From Williamsia herbipolensis (lineage in GTDB: Bacteria; Actinomycetota; Actinomycetes; Mycobacteriales; Mycobacteriaceae), in assembly GCF_000964005.1 (NCBI RefSeq), contig NZ_JXYP01000018.1, positions 124,001 through 188,000 on the forward strand: a DNA stretch of 64,000 nt, read 5' to 3'. The notes beneath the pieces are model-generated. The model did not search any database and was not told where the DNA came from. It saw only the letters and a list, made by a program, of their open reading frames with translations. The translations under genes were made by a program, and so were the position numbers. Position 1 is the stretch's first letter. Every line of letters begins with the position of its first letter. Of this stretch, positions 23,648 through 32,396 are shown piece by piece.

Positions 23648-23959
23648 ATGAGCACATCACCGACACCACAGCCCACCGGCCGAACCTCTCTGTCTGCCAG
23701 CGCAGATCAGGGGGGCGTCGCGCACGCCGACACCGTCAGCCACCCTCGCTCGCGCGACCCGCGGTCGTGGTCTGCACGGCTGGCGGTGCTCGCCAGCCGC
23801 GGCGAGACGACGGGGGAGCGGGTCGACGAGGCCCGCTCCGCACTCGCCTGGTGGGCGGTCTCGCGCCGTCTGACTGCTGAGGTCGAGTCCGGTCGGATGA
23901 CCCAGGCGAACGTCGACCGCGTCCTCGACCAACTCGCCGAACTTCCCCCGCCGCGTTAG
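23648..23959 (+). CDS. Hypothetical protein, 103 aa, paralogue of the 27650-27910 product
   Basis: The C-terminal 60 residues are helical (WSARLAVLASRGETTGERVD, EARSALAWWAVSRRL). They align by eye with the 86-aa protein encoded at 27650-27910, which reads RLAALASHG, then VEARAALAFHRVKRA at the same spacing. The N-terminal 40 residues are low-complexity. It is the first gene of the plus-strand unit that leads to the large terminase. Function unknown. Confidence 0.6.
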   Translation: MSTSPTPQPTGRTSLSASADQGGVAHADTVSHPRSRDPRSWSARLAVLASRGETTGERVDEARSALAWWAVSRRLTAEVESGRMTQANVDRVLDQLAELPPPR

Positions 23960-23999
23960 CTGCGGCGTCGTCCCAACACGACCCCCCCGAGGAGCCCCG

Positions 24000-24272
24000 A
24001 TGACGAACCGAACCCAGATCGAGTTCGAGATGCCCGACCTGACTGACCCCGACCCCGCGGCCGAGGCGGTTCTCCGCGAGCTGGCCGAGGTGCACCAGCC
24101 GATGGCGTGGCGCGAGTTGCGCCCGTTGTTGAAGGGGCTCAGTCGAACTCGGCGGCAGGCGCTGCTCGGTCGGCTGATCGGGGAGGGGCGCATCACCTGG
24201 ACCTGCCTGCGCCCTGGCGCCGACGTGGTCATGATCAACTCGCGGCCGATCCTCGAACGCGCGGTCGCGTGA
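24000..24272 (+). CDS. Small winged-helix-like protein, 90 aa
   Basis: ATG 24000 has GGAG at correct spacing. The sequence EAVLRELAEVHQPMAWRELR, then RRQALLGRLIGEGRITW, has the pattern of a winged helix (helix-helix-recognition helix-wing). Its stop overlaps the GTG start of the large terminase gene. Position suggests a DNA-binding partner of packaging or a regulator, but this is inference. Confidence 0.6.
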   Translation: MTNRTQIEFEMPDLTDPDPAAEAVLRELAEVHQPMAWRELRPLLKGLSRTRRQALLGRLIGEGRITWTCLRPGADVVMINSRPILERAVA

Positions 24273-25822
24273 CCACTGCTGCGGTGCGCTCGATGGTCGC
24301 CGCGGGTGCGCTGGCTGCTGCTCGTAGTCGGTTCATGCCCGACAACCCGGCTGAGCTGGCGCGCAAGTTCGAGCCCGGCTTCCGGGTGACGCCGACGATC
24401 CGGTTGCTGTCTGATGTCGCCGTGCGGTCGGTGACCGAGCCCGACCAGCGCGACATCGTGACCACGCCGCCGCGCACCGGAAAGTCGCGGCTGCTGGCGG
24501 TGTGGACCACGGTGTGGGCCCTGCGGCGCGACCCTGACGCACAGGTGGTGCTGGTCAGCTACGCCGACGACCTCGCGCAGTCGCACAGCCGCGAGGCCCG
24601 GGCGTTGATCGCCGAGCACGGCGCGGCCCTGGGGATTGCACTCGCCGCCGACAAGACCGCGGTGGGCAGGTGGCGGGTCGAGGGACGACGAGGTGGGCTG
24701 CTGGCGACCGGAATCAATTCCGGCGTCACCGGGTTCGGTGCCGACGTGCTCATCCTCGACGACGTCGTCAAGGACGCCGCCGAGGCAGACTCGGCCGCAC
24801 ACCGGCGGCGTGTCGTCAACGAATACCGCTCCACGCTCGCGACCCGCGTCCACCCCGGCGGCTCCGTGCTGCTGGTGATGACGAGGTGGCACGAACGCGA
24901 CCTCGCCGGGGAGCTGCTCGAGGCCGAGCCCGACGTGTGGACGCACACGAACGTCCCCGCGGTCGCCGAGGCCGGCGTCCCCGATGCGTTGCGGCGTGCG
25001 CCCGGCGTCGCGATGGTCTCGGCGCTGGGCTACACCGCTGACCACTTCGCCGCCCAGCGCCGCACGTCTGGCGAACGCGCCTGGGCGGCGCTCTATCTCG
25101 GTGTGCCGTCGGCGCCATCGGGCGGGCTGATCAAGGGGCACTGGCTCGACAGATGGCGGGTGGCCGCGGCCCCGGTCGCCCCGACGATGACCGTGGTCGC
25201 CGTCGACCCCGCGGACTCAGGGACCGGGGACGCCGCGGGAATCGTCGCCGCCTGCCTCGGGCGCGACGGTGTGGTCTCACTCGTCGCCGATGCCTCGGCG
25301 CAGATGACATCAGATCAATGGGCGCGCCGCGCCGTCGAGCTCGCGATCGAGCTGCAGGCCAGCGAGATCGCGGTCGAGTCGTTCGCCGCCGGGACCACGT
25401 ATCGCCGTGTGGTCCTCGAGGCGCTGGCACGGTACCGCCCCCAGCGGCCTATCCGGGTCACCGCCTGGCCGCCGAAGGGATCCGGTCGCGGTCGCGGCGA
25501 TGCCATGGCGCGCAGCTCGCCGCTGCTGCAGGCCCTCGAGACCGGAACGTGCAGGATCGCCGGGCACCTGCCGGCATTCGAGGAGGCCGCGACGCGGTGG
25601 CAGTCAGGGCAGCACCAGCCCGACGCCCTCGCCGCCGCGGTGATTGCCCACGACGTCTGCTCGCACGCCGCGCGGTCGGGTTCTCGGATCATCGCCCCGA
25701 CAGGGCGACTCGGCGACGGTCGCGGGCTCGGCGGCCCGCTCGCGCGCCGGGTCAGCGACGGCCCGCCGGTGGCCAGCCTCGACGCTCACCGCCGCCGAAT
25801 CACCGATGGGCGCGCCGGATGA
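24269..25822 (+). CDS. terL: Phage terminase large subunit
   Basis: The 517-residue protein, read from GTG 24269, has both terminase domains. ATPase: Walker A TPPRTGKS (residues 66-73) and Walker B VLILDDVVKDAAEAD (about 165), followed by the coupling segment LVMTRWHERDLAG. RNase-H-like nuclease: VVAVDPADSGTGDAAG, IAVESFAAG and HQPDALAAAVIAHD supply the acidic residues. The gene appears intact. TerL packages phage-type DNA into procapsids. It overlaps the upstream 90-aa gene (GTGA) and the downstream Cys-rich gene (ATGA). The small terminase candidate lies 3 kb away on the opposite strand, which is unusual. Confidence 0.93.
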   Translation: MTTAAVRSMVAAGALAAARSRFMPDNPAELARKFEPGFRVTPTIRLLSDVAVRSVTEPDQRDIVTTPPRTGKSRLLAVWTTVWALRRDPDAQVVLVSYADDLAQSHSREARALIAEHGAALGIALAADKTAVGRWRVEGRRGGLLATGINSGVTGFGADVLILDDVVKDAAEADSAAHRRRVVNEYRSTLATRVHPGGSVLLVMTRWHERDLAGELLEAEPDVWTHTNVPAVAEAGVPDALRRAPGVAMVSALGYTADHFAAQRRTSGERAWAALYLGVPSAPSGGLIKGHWLDRWRVAAAPVAPTMTVVAVDPADSGTGDAAGIVAACLGRDGVVSLVADASAQMTSDQWARRAVELAIELQASEIAVESFAAGTTYRRVVLEALARYRPQRPIRVTAWPPKGSGRGRGDAMARSSPLLQALETGTCRIAGHLPAFEEAATRWQSGQHQPDALAAAVIAHDVCSHAARSGSRIIAPTGRLGDGRGLGGPLARRVSDGPPVASLDAHRRRITDGRAG

Positions 25823-26229
25823 GCGACCTGTACGACGGCGACGCGACCGACCTGCCGTGCCTGACAGTGCAGGGCGGTGAGGTGTGCAGCGTGCCCGAGT
25901 GCCCGTGCGCGGACCTCAACGGCACGCTCCGGTCGACGGGTCGCGCCCGCCTTCTCGCTGCGCTGCTGACACCGCAGAGTGCGCCGTGCCAGTGCCCTCG
26001 GTGCGCCGCCAAGCCGATGAACGCGTTCTGCACCAGCGAGGCCGAGGCCGAGTTGGCAGTCGGTCACGTCTCGGACTGGCCGATGTTCCTGCTCGGGCTC
26101 GACGTCGTCGAATTCACCGGGGCGGCGTTGTGCCCGGCGTGCGGTGGGTGGGCGCCCGAGTTCGCCGACGCCGAAGCGGTGCCCGATGTGCCGAGCGTGA
26201 TCCTCGCGGGCGGGTGCCCGGTTCACTAG
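25819..26229 (+). CDS. Cysteine-rich protein, 136 aa, element 2
   Basis: ATG 25819 overlaps the terL stop. The product has about ten cysteines in zinc-finger-like spacing: CSVPECPC, CQCPRC, then CPACGGW. Two or more zinc sites are likely. Membrane segments are absent. It is the last gene of the plus-strand unit and ends 1 bp from the convergent peptidase gene. I do not recognise the family. Confidence 0.65.
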   Translation: MSDLYDGDATDLPCLTVQGGEVCSVPECPCADLNGTLRSTGRARLLAALLTPQSAPCQCPRCAAKPMNAFCTSEAEAELAVGHVSDWPMFLLGLDVVEFTGAALCPACGGWAPEFADAEAVPDVPSVILAGGCPVH

Positions 26230-26230
26230 C

Positions 26231-26785
26231 TCAGCCGAACAGGCCGAGCACGGTCCTGCGCAGCTGCTGCAGCTCGGCGGTGACGTCACCGGTCGCGGGC
26301 AGCGCGAGAACGGCACGGACGTCGCCGTCGTCGGCGAAGCCGTTTGCCTCGATCCTGGTGGCGAGGTCGGTGATGAACGGCCACAGCACTTCCACCGAGG
26401 CGCGGGCGTCGTCGAGCTCCGCCCCACCGTCGAGCGCGTAGTCCCGCGCCTGTATCACCGCCCGGTCGTCGAGGTGATCGGCGAGCGCGTCGCGGACGTG
26501 GCTCAGCGACATCGACGGCCCGCGCAGGAACCTCTCCTCGGCCAGTGGGCCCGCCCACGTTGCCGACAACGGCGCCTGCCCGTACCCGTCGGCGGTGATG
26601 CCGAACGTGCACCGGCCGGCGTGCCCGCTCGCGTCACCGGCCGCCACGAGCTCGGCGCGTTTGATACGGGTCACACCGGTGGAAACGCCCAGGACGCGGC
26701 CGACGAGGGCGTGGCCCGCCTCGTGGAAGCTCGTGGCCATACGCTCGAGCAGCGCTGGGTCCACGGTCGGTTCGGTGATCGTCAT
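26231..26785 (-). CDS. FtsH/M41-like zinc peptidase domain protein without AAA domain
   Basis: The 184-residue protein carries HEAGH at residues 21-25 in the context SFHEAGHALVGRVLGVSTG, which matches the peptidase domain of FtsH (M41). It also has GPLAEERFLRG and a later DYALDGG segment. There is no AAA ATPase module and no membrane helix, so it would act as a stand-alone peptidase or be inactive. AGGAG at good spacing supports ATG 26785. In a satellite genome it could process a phage or host protein; this is inference. Confidence 0.72.
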   Translation of the reverse strand: MTITEPTVDPALLERMATSFHEAGHALVGRVLGVSTGVTRIKRAELVAAGDASGHAGRCTFGITADGYGQAPLSATWAGPLAEERFLRGPSMSLSHVRDALADHLDDRAVIQARDYALDGGAELDDARASVEVLWPFITDLATRIEANGFADDGDVRAVLALPATGDVTAELQQLRRTVLGLFG

Positions 26786-26933
26786 GGTGGGTCTCCTGAT
26801 TCTCAGATCGTGCTTACATCGGTGTCACGCGGGTCGGCGCCGAGGGCGGCCGGTCCGTAACCAGCACCGCCCCCGGCGACGGCCATGTCGGCGGCGAGGA
26901 ACTTCCCGGTTACTCGTCGCCTCGCGTAGGTGG

Positions 26934-27653
26934 TCAAAGGGCGCCACCGCGTTCGTCTGCGGTCAGCTCGACGCCCAGGTCGGTGAGGGTCGCTCGGGCC
27001 TCGTCGCGGTGACGGCGTTCGCGGTCGGCGATGAGGTCGGTGGTGCCGCCGCTCTGCTCGGCGCGGTCGAGTGCGCGGCTCAACGCGGTGCACGCAGCGT
27101 CGAGGTCGCGCAGCGGCTCGAGTACCCGCTCGGAGGCAGACAGGGCGCCGCGAGTCGCGCCCGGCGGCAGAGCGCGGACCAGCAGCGCCGCCAACGGGTC
27201 CGAGGCCGACGCGGCGTGGTCGGTCAGAGCCTCGGCCCACGTTCCGTCCGCCATGGCGCCGTCGGCGATCTGCGGGGCCGTGGGCCGCCGGTGCAGCTGC
27301 AGCAGTGCGCGCCGCGCAGACGCCGCCTGCTCGAACGGCAGGCCCGCGGTGCGGTGGTGGGCGTCTGACTCGGCGAGAAGGCGGGCGACGACGGCGACGA
27401 GTCCGTCCACGGCGTCGGCGACGTCGTCGATCGCTGCGCGCACAGCCCGGGAGGATGTCGCAGCTGCCGCCCGATCGGCCAGCGGGTCGAGCGAGGCGGC
27501 CACCTCGAGGGCCAGGTCGAAACCTCCGTCGAGGACAACGGTCAGGTGCGCGCGGCGGCGCTCGCGTTGGGCGGCCTGGCGCTCAGCGGGGGCGTCGGGC
27601 AGCGCGGGCTCGGCGAACGAGAACACCCGCCGTCGTCGCAGTGCGCGCGTCAC
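26934..27653 (-). CDS. Hypothetical helical protein, 239 aa, element 2
   Basis: Read from GTG 27653, which overlaps the stop of the preceding gene (GTGA). The protein is Ala/Arg-rich and predicted all-helical (VRAAIDDVADAVDGLVAVVA, LRDLDAACTALSRALDRAEQ). It has no recognisable catalytic motif. The longer frame reaching 27,956 is shadow sequence over the 86-aa gene. It is not a recognisable capsid or portal protein. Confidence 0.6.
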   Translation of the reverse strand: MTRALRRRRVFSFAEPALPDAPAERQAAQRERRRAHLTVVLDGGFDLALEVAASLDPLADRAAAATSSRAVRAAIDDVADAVDGLVAVVARLLAESDAHHRTAGLPFEQAASARRALLQLHRRPTAPQIADGAMADGTWAEALTDHAASASDPLAALLVRALPPGATRGALSASERVLEPLRDLDAACTALSRALDRAEQSGGTTDLIADRERRHRDEARATLTDLGVELTADERGGAL

Positions 27654-27910
27654 GCCGGCACTCCCGCCTGCGCGGCCCGCAGCGACTCGCACAGGGCGTC
27701 GAGGTGGTGTTCGTCGAGCTGCCCGCGCTCGGCGTCGATGGCGCGCTTGACGCGGTGGAATGCGAGGGCGGCGCGGGCCTCGACGACTCGCGGGTCGTCG
27801 TGGGGCGTGCCGTGGCTCGCGAGGGCGGCGAGGCGGGTGCCCCACTCGATCGCGGACTTGGTCGACGGATCTATGCCGGTGAGGTCGGGCGGGGAGACGG
27901 TGGGGGCCAT
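27650..27910 (-). CDS. Hypothetical protein, 86 aa, paralogue of the 23648-23959 product
   Basis: The product contains WGTRLAALASHG and RVVEARAALAFHRVKRA, and closely parallels the C-terminal half of the 103-aa protein encoded at 23648-23959 on the other strand. ATG 27910; its stop overlaps the next gene. Helical, no known function. Confidence 0.6.
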   Translation of the reverse strand: MAPTVSPPDLTGIDPSTKSAIEWGTRLAALASHGTPHDDPRVVEARAALAFHRVKRAIDAERGQLDEHHLDALCESLRAAQAGVPA

Positions 27911-28138
27911 GGGGCGAACAGTAGGCTGCCTGCATGCAGCGCAGCCGCGCAGTCACGCAGGGGCGCAGCCACTTTCGCTAACACAGTCGGGGTTGTCAGG
28001 TGGGCTAAGTGTTGCGGCGGATGAGGCGCACAATCGGCGCAACGGAGCCAAGTAGGAGCCCAGGCGAGGCGAATAGCGGCCTGAGCTGCACGCACCGGCT
28101 GGGTTTAACCCGGCCGGAGGTGGAATGCGTTGGTATGT

Positions 28139-28618
28139 CTAGGTCTCGGTGCCCAGCTCGGCGACCCGCCGCTCGATTTGCGCCCTCAGCTCCGGCGGCA
28201 CCCTCGGCCCGCTGGTCTGTGCGGCGAGGTCATCGGCGGCCAGCACGGCCCGCAGCCGGTCGGCGCTGGTGGCCGGCGCCGCCTCGGCAGGGCCGGGCTC
28301 GGTTGTGCCCGGGTCGATCTCGATCACGTCGGCGACCGGCTCGGGCTCGGTGGTGCCCTCGCGCAGGCGTGCGACCGCGGTCCACTCGGACAGCTCGTCG
28401 CCACCGATGCCGGCGAGCCCGAGCACCTGACGGGCGACGTCAACCTGTAGCGGCCACAGCGCATCCTTGGGGCCTATCACCCGCCCGAACAGTTCTCGAG
28501 CCTCAGCGGCGAACTCAGCGGTCAGAGTGGCGGGGTCGAGCCTGCCCTCGGCGGCGTCGCGGGCGACCGCCATGCCAGCTTTGACGACGTCGTCGGTGGT
28601 GACGGTGTGGCTGCTCAT
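28139..28618 (-). CDS. Hypothetical phage-type protein, 159 aa
   Basis: The N-terminal half is folded-looking (GPKDALWPLQVDVARQVLG, GGDELSEWTAVARL). A Pro/Glu/Thr-rich linker follows, then a helical C terminus (PPELRAQIERRVAELG). ATG 28618 overlaps the stop of the small terminase-like gene. Position directly behind the terminase small subunit suggests a packaging-linked role; family not recognised. Confidence 0.6.
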   Translation of the reverse strand: MSSHTVTTDDVVKAGMAVARDAAEGRLDPATLTAEFAAEARELFGRVIGPKDALWPLQVDVARQVLGLAGIGGDELSEWTAVARLREGTTEPEPVADVIEIDPGTTEPGPAEAAPATSADRLRAVLAADDLAAQTSGPRVPPELRAQIERRVAELGTET

Positions 28619-29091
28619 GAGTCCATGACCTCCGCGTCGATGATCGGCGCCGGCCGAGTCTGGGCGAGGGCGAGCAGGTCGGCCTCGGCGCGATCGAGAA
28701 TGGCCGAGGCGGTCTGGGTCACCTGAACGTCATGCTCGTGACGCTCGGGTGCGTTGGCGCCGACGAGAGTGGCCCACTGACCGAGGTTGCGGTGCACCTC
28801 GCGGCTCAGCTTGACCAGAGTCTCGTCATCGCGAGAACGGGCGGCCTCAGCGAATCGGCCGACGAGGACTGACCGGACGATCCGCAGCGTCTCGCTGGCC
28901 GAGCGCCGGACCTCATCGACACCCTCGGCGGGCTCAGCACTCACGAACCGCCGCACCGCGACCTGCGCGGCGCCGCGGCTCTGGAACCCCTCGGCGTCGG
29001 CGATCTCCTGCCACGTTCGCCCGAGTGACCGCAACCGGTGCGCGCGCTCGGCACGCCGCCGACTGTCCTCACGACTCATGCTCGGTGCCAT
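28615..29091 (-). CDS. Small terminase subunit-like HTH protein
   Basis: The N-terminal helix-turn-helix (LGRTWQEIADAEGFQSRGAA) is followed by long helices (ASETLRIVRSVLVGRFAEAA, ETLVKLSREVHRNLG) suited to oligomerisation. This is the usual build of small terminase subunits of phages and satellites. ATG 29091 with GGAG close upstream is preferred over a TTG start at 29109. The G/C-palindrome region at 29,200-29,365, just upstream, could contain the packaging site. The large subunit is encoded on the other strand. Confidence 0.65.
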   Translation of the reverse strand: MAPSMSREDSRRRAERAHRLRSLGRTWQEIADAEGFQSRGAAQVAVRRFVSAEPAEGVDEVRRSASETLRIVRSVLVGRFAEAARSRDDETLVKLSREVHRNLGQWATLVGANAPERHEHDVQVTQTASAILDRAEADLLALAQTRPAPIIDAEVMDS

Positions 29092-29109
29092 GTCTCCATG
29101 GTGTCTCAA

Positions 29110-29373
29110 CTACGTGCACCCGAGAACGCCGACAGTGTTAGGGGTTGTGGCACTGCGACACAACGGAGTTCGCCGCCCGGGCTGCACGGCTCTGGCACTA
29201 TTCGATCGAGGGGGGTCGCGGGGGGTCGGGGGTCGACCCCCCCGGTCGTGAACGCGGACTCGGCTCGCACGGCTCGGTCGGCGAAGCCGGGCGACCAGGG
29301 AAAATAGAGTAGAGAATTGGATCGTATGACGCGCGAGACCGGGGGGGTCGAATAGCGACCCCCCTGACCCCCC
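29110..29373. promoter_or_regulatory. Palindrome-rich region upstream of the small terminase gene, candidate packaging site
   Basis: About 260 bp contain long G and C tracts arranged as palindromes: a ggggg-TCGA-ccccc type centre near 29,230 and the hairpin at 29342-29364. A short AT-rich stretch lies between them (29,300-29,330). No gene is supported. A cos or pac site next to terS would fit, as would a terminator plus promoter. Confidence 0.45.
29342..29364 (-). terminator. Hairpin downstream of the element 2 primase gene
   Basis: Perfect 9-bp arms GGGGGGTCG / CGACCCCCC with a 5-nt loop, ten bases past the primase stop codon. There is no T-run, so it is either a factor-assisted terminator or part of the palindromic region described for 29110-29373. 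Confidence 0.5.
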
Positions 29374-31941
29374 TCACCCCGCCGAGGGGGTCGCCAACGA
29401 CCCACCCGCAGGGGTCAGCTTCACGAGCCCGTCGGCGTTCCGCTCGACCGCCCCCTCGTCCTCCAGCCCCTCCAGCGCCGTGTCTGCGATGCGGCGCAGG
29501 TTCGCCTTGAACTTCCGCTTGCGCAGCCCCTCAGTGCCGTTCCACAACGCCGGGCCGTCAGCCTCGGCGAGGTAGCGCAGGATGCGGGTCCGCACCCTCG
29601 TCAGCTCATCCGCCCGGCCGTCGAGGGCCAGAGCGCCCGCGACCTGTTCACTGATGCGCTTCTCCGTAAGGCGCTCCTCCTCGGCCTCGACACGATCCCG
29701 CCGCCATTCCAGTGCGGTCGTGTGTATAGCAGCCGAGGTGCTCATCAGCATCTCGGCGAGCTCGACGTCGTCGCGGTGGACCACGGTGCGCCCGGGGTCG
29801 CAAAGGATCACGAGCAGCGCCGCGAGCCGGGCAACCGTCGCGGGCCGCTGCGCCTGCATCGGATCCGCGTTGCCGCCGTCGACCTCACCGCGTGCGCGAG
29901 CCAACGCCGCAGACCGCACCCACTCACACAGCTCGTCGTCGTACGTGAGGGGCTCCGCAGGCAGCGTCACCGCCAGCGGCCCGGGGTGAACCGGGGCGAC
30001 GTCGGGGATCGACGGGTCGGTCGCCGAGACGAACAGGAACCGCTGGGGGGTGCCGTACTCCATCTGTTCCGGCGTCGACAGCGCCGCGATCGCTTCGAGC
30101 TGGAACCCCACCTCCAGCCCCACGCTGTAGACGCGCACCTCGCGGCGCCGCTCGACGGATGCGTTGCCCTGGCCTAGCAGCTTCCCGCTCCACGCCGACC
30201 GCAGCGTCGGTCCGATGTCCTGCCCCCGTTTGTTGTCGATGATCCCGGCGACCAACGAGGCGCCCTCATCGCACTGCATCAGTAGGTTGTGGACCACCTG
30301 GCACCGTGCGGACTTGGCCGCGAGGCGATCCGGGTCCGGCCCCATGAACGCCTCCGCGACGCCGGGACCCGTGCCAACAGGCATCTCCTTGAGCGCCCGC
30401 CCGCCAGCGATCAGCCGACTGTCGAGCGGGTCGACGGGGGCGGCGTTGATCAGGTTCTCGGCCTCGGTCGCGGCGCTCGACTTGCCCGTACCGCTCGACC
30501 CGACGACGCCGACGAAGGTGTTCAGCGGCAGCGGACTCTTGACCCCAGTTCGGACGCGCACGACCGGGTCCACGCTGGCACTCAGGCGCGCCAGGACGAC
30601 CCCCAGCACCGCGTCGGCGCTGTTGACCCCCGAGTGAGCCGCAGCCCGGATGTGGGCCAGCGCAGGCCGCGCCGCCCAGAACTCCTCAGGCAGCCGGGTG
30701 TCCGCACGTCCTCGCAACGAGGGCTTGCCGGCGATTTGCGCAGCAGGGGGCGTGATTTTCCCGTGCAGCGAGCCGGGGAGCGTCAGCACGTTGCTGTCGT
30801 CGTGCAGGTCCTGGTCGGTCATAGCCGCCCCGATCTGGTGGTCGTAGTACCCCGCGGCGACGGCGTCGAGCCGGGTGATGGTGGTCTTGCCCTTGGCATA
30901 AAGCCGTTCAAACGGCTCGACGTCGTGATCGGTCCACAGGTGAAGCGGCGGGTCGATGGAGTCGCGGCAGAGGGTGCACCCCCGTTCGTGACCGACGGCA
31001 GACTTGGGGGAGGCGTGGGCACCCGGGGCGGTGAACGTCGGGCAGCCGCATGACTCGGGGCGCGGCCTCTCGGTCCACCCCAGCGGCTCCAGAATCTCCG
31101 CCCACGTCACCGACGCGCCCCACTGCTCGATGCGATCAGCGGTGGGGCTGTTGGCGTCGAACGCCCGGTCGGCCCGTGCAGCTCGCGCCGAGCCGTGCGC
31201 GCTTATCCGCTCGTGCAGCCAGTGGGGAAGCATCTCGACCTTGCCGGCCGTCTCGTACCGCCCCTCGGGGCGCACCGAGGGCGGCATCAGGACATAACTG
31301 CCCGACCACATGACGGCGTACTTGCCCTCCGGGTCGGTCAGCGACCCTGCTGCGCCGGGCAGTTCAACGTCCTCGGGCACGACGAACCACCAGTGACCGC
31401 CGTCGCGGTGGACCCACCCGCCGTGCTCATCCCGGGCGCCCGGCGTCCTGACGGTCGGAGATGCATCCTCGGTAAGCCCGGCGGTAGCGCGGAACGCTGC
31501 GGCCTGTTCGGCGGTGTCGCAGTCGACGACGACGATCCGCGACGGTCCTACGGCGACCGCGATGTTCGTCGGTGTCTGGCTGCCGTGGGCCTCGACGTGG
31601 GCGTCGAGGAAGCCGCTCAGGTGCGCGGGGTCGTCGGTCGCGAGGTGGACCCCGCGACTGGCCTTGCGACGTTGCCAGCCAACGTCTCCCGCCGCGCGTG
31701 CGGCCTCTTGGGCGGCCTTGTCCGCCGCGCGCCGCTGGCCGGAACCGCGCAGGTCGGCGGGCATCTTTGTGCCGGGGTGGCAGAACAGGATGTGCGCTCC
31801 CTCATCTGAGAGAGCATTGAGCTGGACGCGCACATCGTCGATGTCCCCCGGCTCGGGTGCTTCCGCGAGCAGCTGGGTCAACGCCTCGGCGCGCGAGACC
31901 GCGCTAGCGGCAGAGTGTTTAGTATTCTGGTCGAGAGTCAT
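29374..31941 (-). CDS. PrimPol-helicase fusion, 855 aa
   Basis: The N-terminal third is a primase/polymerase domain: NIAVAVGPSRIVVVDCDTAE holds the D-x-D, and DGGHWWFVVP the conserved His. The middle has zinc-like cysteines (CGCPTF, CTLC). The C-terminal half is a DUF3987-like ATPase with Walker A GVVGSSGTGKSS near residue 480 and a late winged-helix segment. Such fusions replicate phage satellites and small phages. It is divided from the HTH genes by a hairpin at 31968-31993. ATG 31941 has no clear ribosome-binding site. Confidence 0.85.
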   Translation of the reverse strand: MTLDQNTKHSAASAVSRAEALTQLLAEAPEPGDIDDVRVQLNALSDEGAHILFCHPGTKMPADLRGSGQRRAADKAAQEAARAAGDVGWQRRKASRGVHLATDDPAHLSGFLDAHVEAHGSQTPTNIAVAVGPSRIVVVDCDTAEQAAAFRATAGLTEDASPTVRTPGARDEHGGWVHRDGGHWWFVVPEDVELPGAAGSLTDPEGKYAVMWSGSYVLMPPSVRPEGRYETAGKVEMLPHWLHERISAHGSARAARADRAFDANSPTADRIEQWGASVTWAEILEPLGWTERPRPESCGCPTFTAPGAHASPKSAVGHERGCTLCRDSIDPPLHLWTDHDVEPFERLYAKGKTTITRLDAVAAGYYDHQIGAAMTDQDLHDDSNVLTLPGSLHGKITPPAAQIAGKPSLRGRADTRLPEEFWAARPALAHIRAAAHSGVNSADAVLGVVLARLSASVDPVVRVRTGVKSPLPLNTFVGVVGSSGTGKSSAATEAENLINAAPVDPLDSRLIAGGRALKEMPVGTGPGVAEAFMGPDPDRLAAKSARCQVVHNLLMQCDEGASLVAGIIDNKRGQDIGPTLRSAWSGKLLGQGNASVERRREVRVYSVGLEVGFQLEAIAALSTPEQMEYGTPQRFLFVSATDPSIPDVAPVHPGPLAVTLPAEPLTYDDELCEWVRSAALARARGEVDGGNADPMQAQRPATVARLAALLVILCDPGRTVVHRDDVELAEMLMSTSAAIHTTALEWRRDRVEAEEERLTEKRISEQVAGALALDGRADELTRVRTRILRYLAEADGPALWNGTEGLRKRKFKANLRRIADTALEGLEDEGAVERNADGLVKLTPAGGSLATPSAG

Positions 31942-31967
31942 GGCTCGGCTCGTTTCGAGGGGTTCGG

Positions 31968-31993
31968 CCCCGCCCGGTGGGCACCGGGCGGGG
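31968..31993. terminator. GC hairpin in the leader of the primase gene
   Basis: Perfect 11-bp arms (31968-31978 and 31983-31993) with a 4-nt loop lie between the HTH gene stop (32033) and the primase start (31941). The plus-strand side is followed by TTCTCTT; on the minus strand there is no T-run. It may attenuate read-through from the HTH genes. Confidence 0.5.
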
Positions 31994-32032
31994 TTCTCTT
32001 GGTTTCAGGGGTGGATCGCGCGCACGGGGATC

Positions 32033-32236
32033 TCACTCGCGCGTGGGAACCAACAGGGCGTCAAGGTCGGCACGGCGTATCCGCACCGCGGCGCCAGGAC
32101 GCCCGCCAACCCGGTGCGCCGGCAGGGAGCCGTCGGCGACCCGGCGCCGGATCGTTGCCAGTGAGACCCCGATCTCGGCCGCCGCCTCGCGCGCGGTCAG
32201 AACACCAACAGGCTCGGTATTGTTGCGTGTCAGCAT
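32033..32236 (-). CDS. Excisionase-like HTH protein A, 67 aa
   Basis: The core LTAREAAAEIGVSLATIRRR is an excisionase/MerR-type recognition unit and GAAVRIRRADLDALLVP the wing. GGAGGAG upstream of ATG 32236 is a strong ribosome-binding site. It is similar to the neighbouring 76-aa protein, sharing the PGAA-[IV]-R-[IV] pattern and the terminal D-[VL]-DA-x-x-VP. Confidence 0.78.
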   Translation of the reverse strand: MLTRNNTEPVGVLTAREAAAEIGVSLATIRRRVADGSLPAHRVGGRPGAAVRIRRADLDALLVPTRE

Positions 32237-32396
32237 CTTTCGTCTCCTCCTCGCCGAGTGCAGGCGACTACGGATGACACTAGGTGTGCACCATGCAGCG
32301 ATACTGTGGCGCTGTCGGCCCAGCTGTGGGCTGATGGCGGCGCTGTCCTCATGAGGCCACTCGGAGGGCGGCGCCGTCCCATCGGCGCGGCGGTGG

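Noticed and set aside
26803-26913. Short minus frame ending GPAALGADPRDTDVSTI
   Set aside because: The valine where it would begin is GTA, not a start codon; the internal ATG leaves only 27 residues without a well-placed ribosome-binding site.
26934-27956. 340-codon minus frame taken as one protein
   Set aside because: The first 101 codons are shadow sequence over the 86-aa gene; GTG 27653 with stop-start overlap gives the likely 239-aa product.
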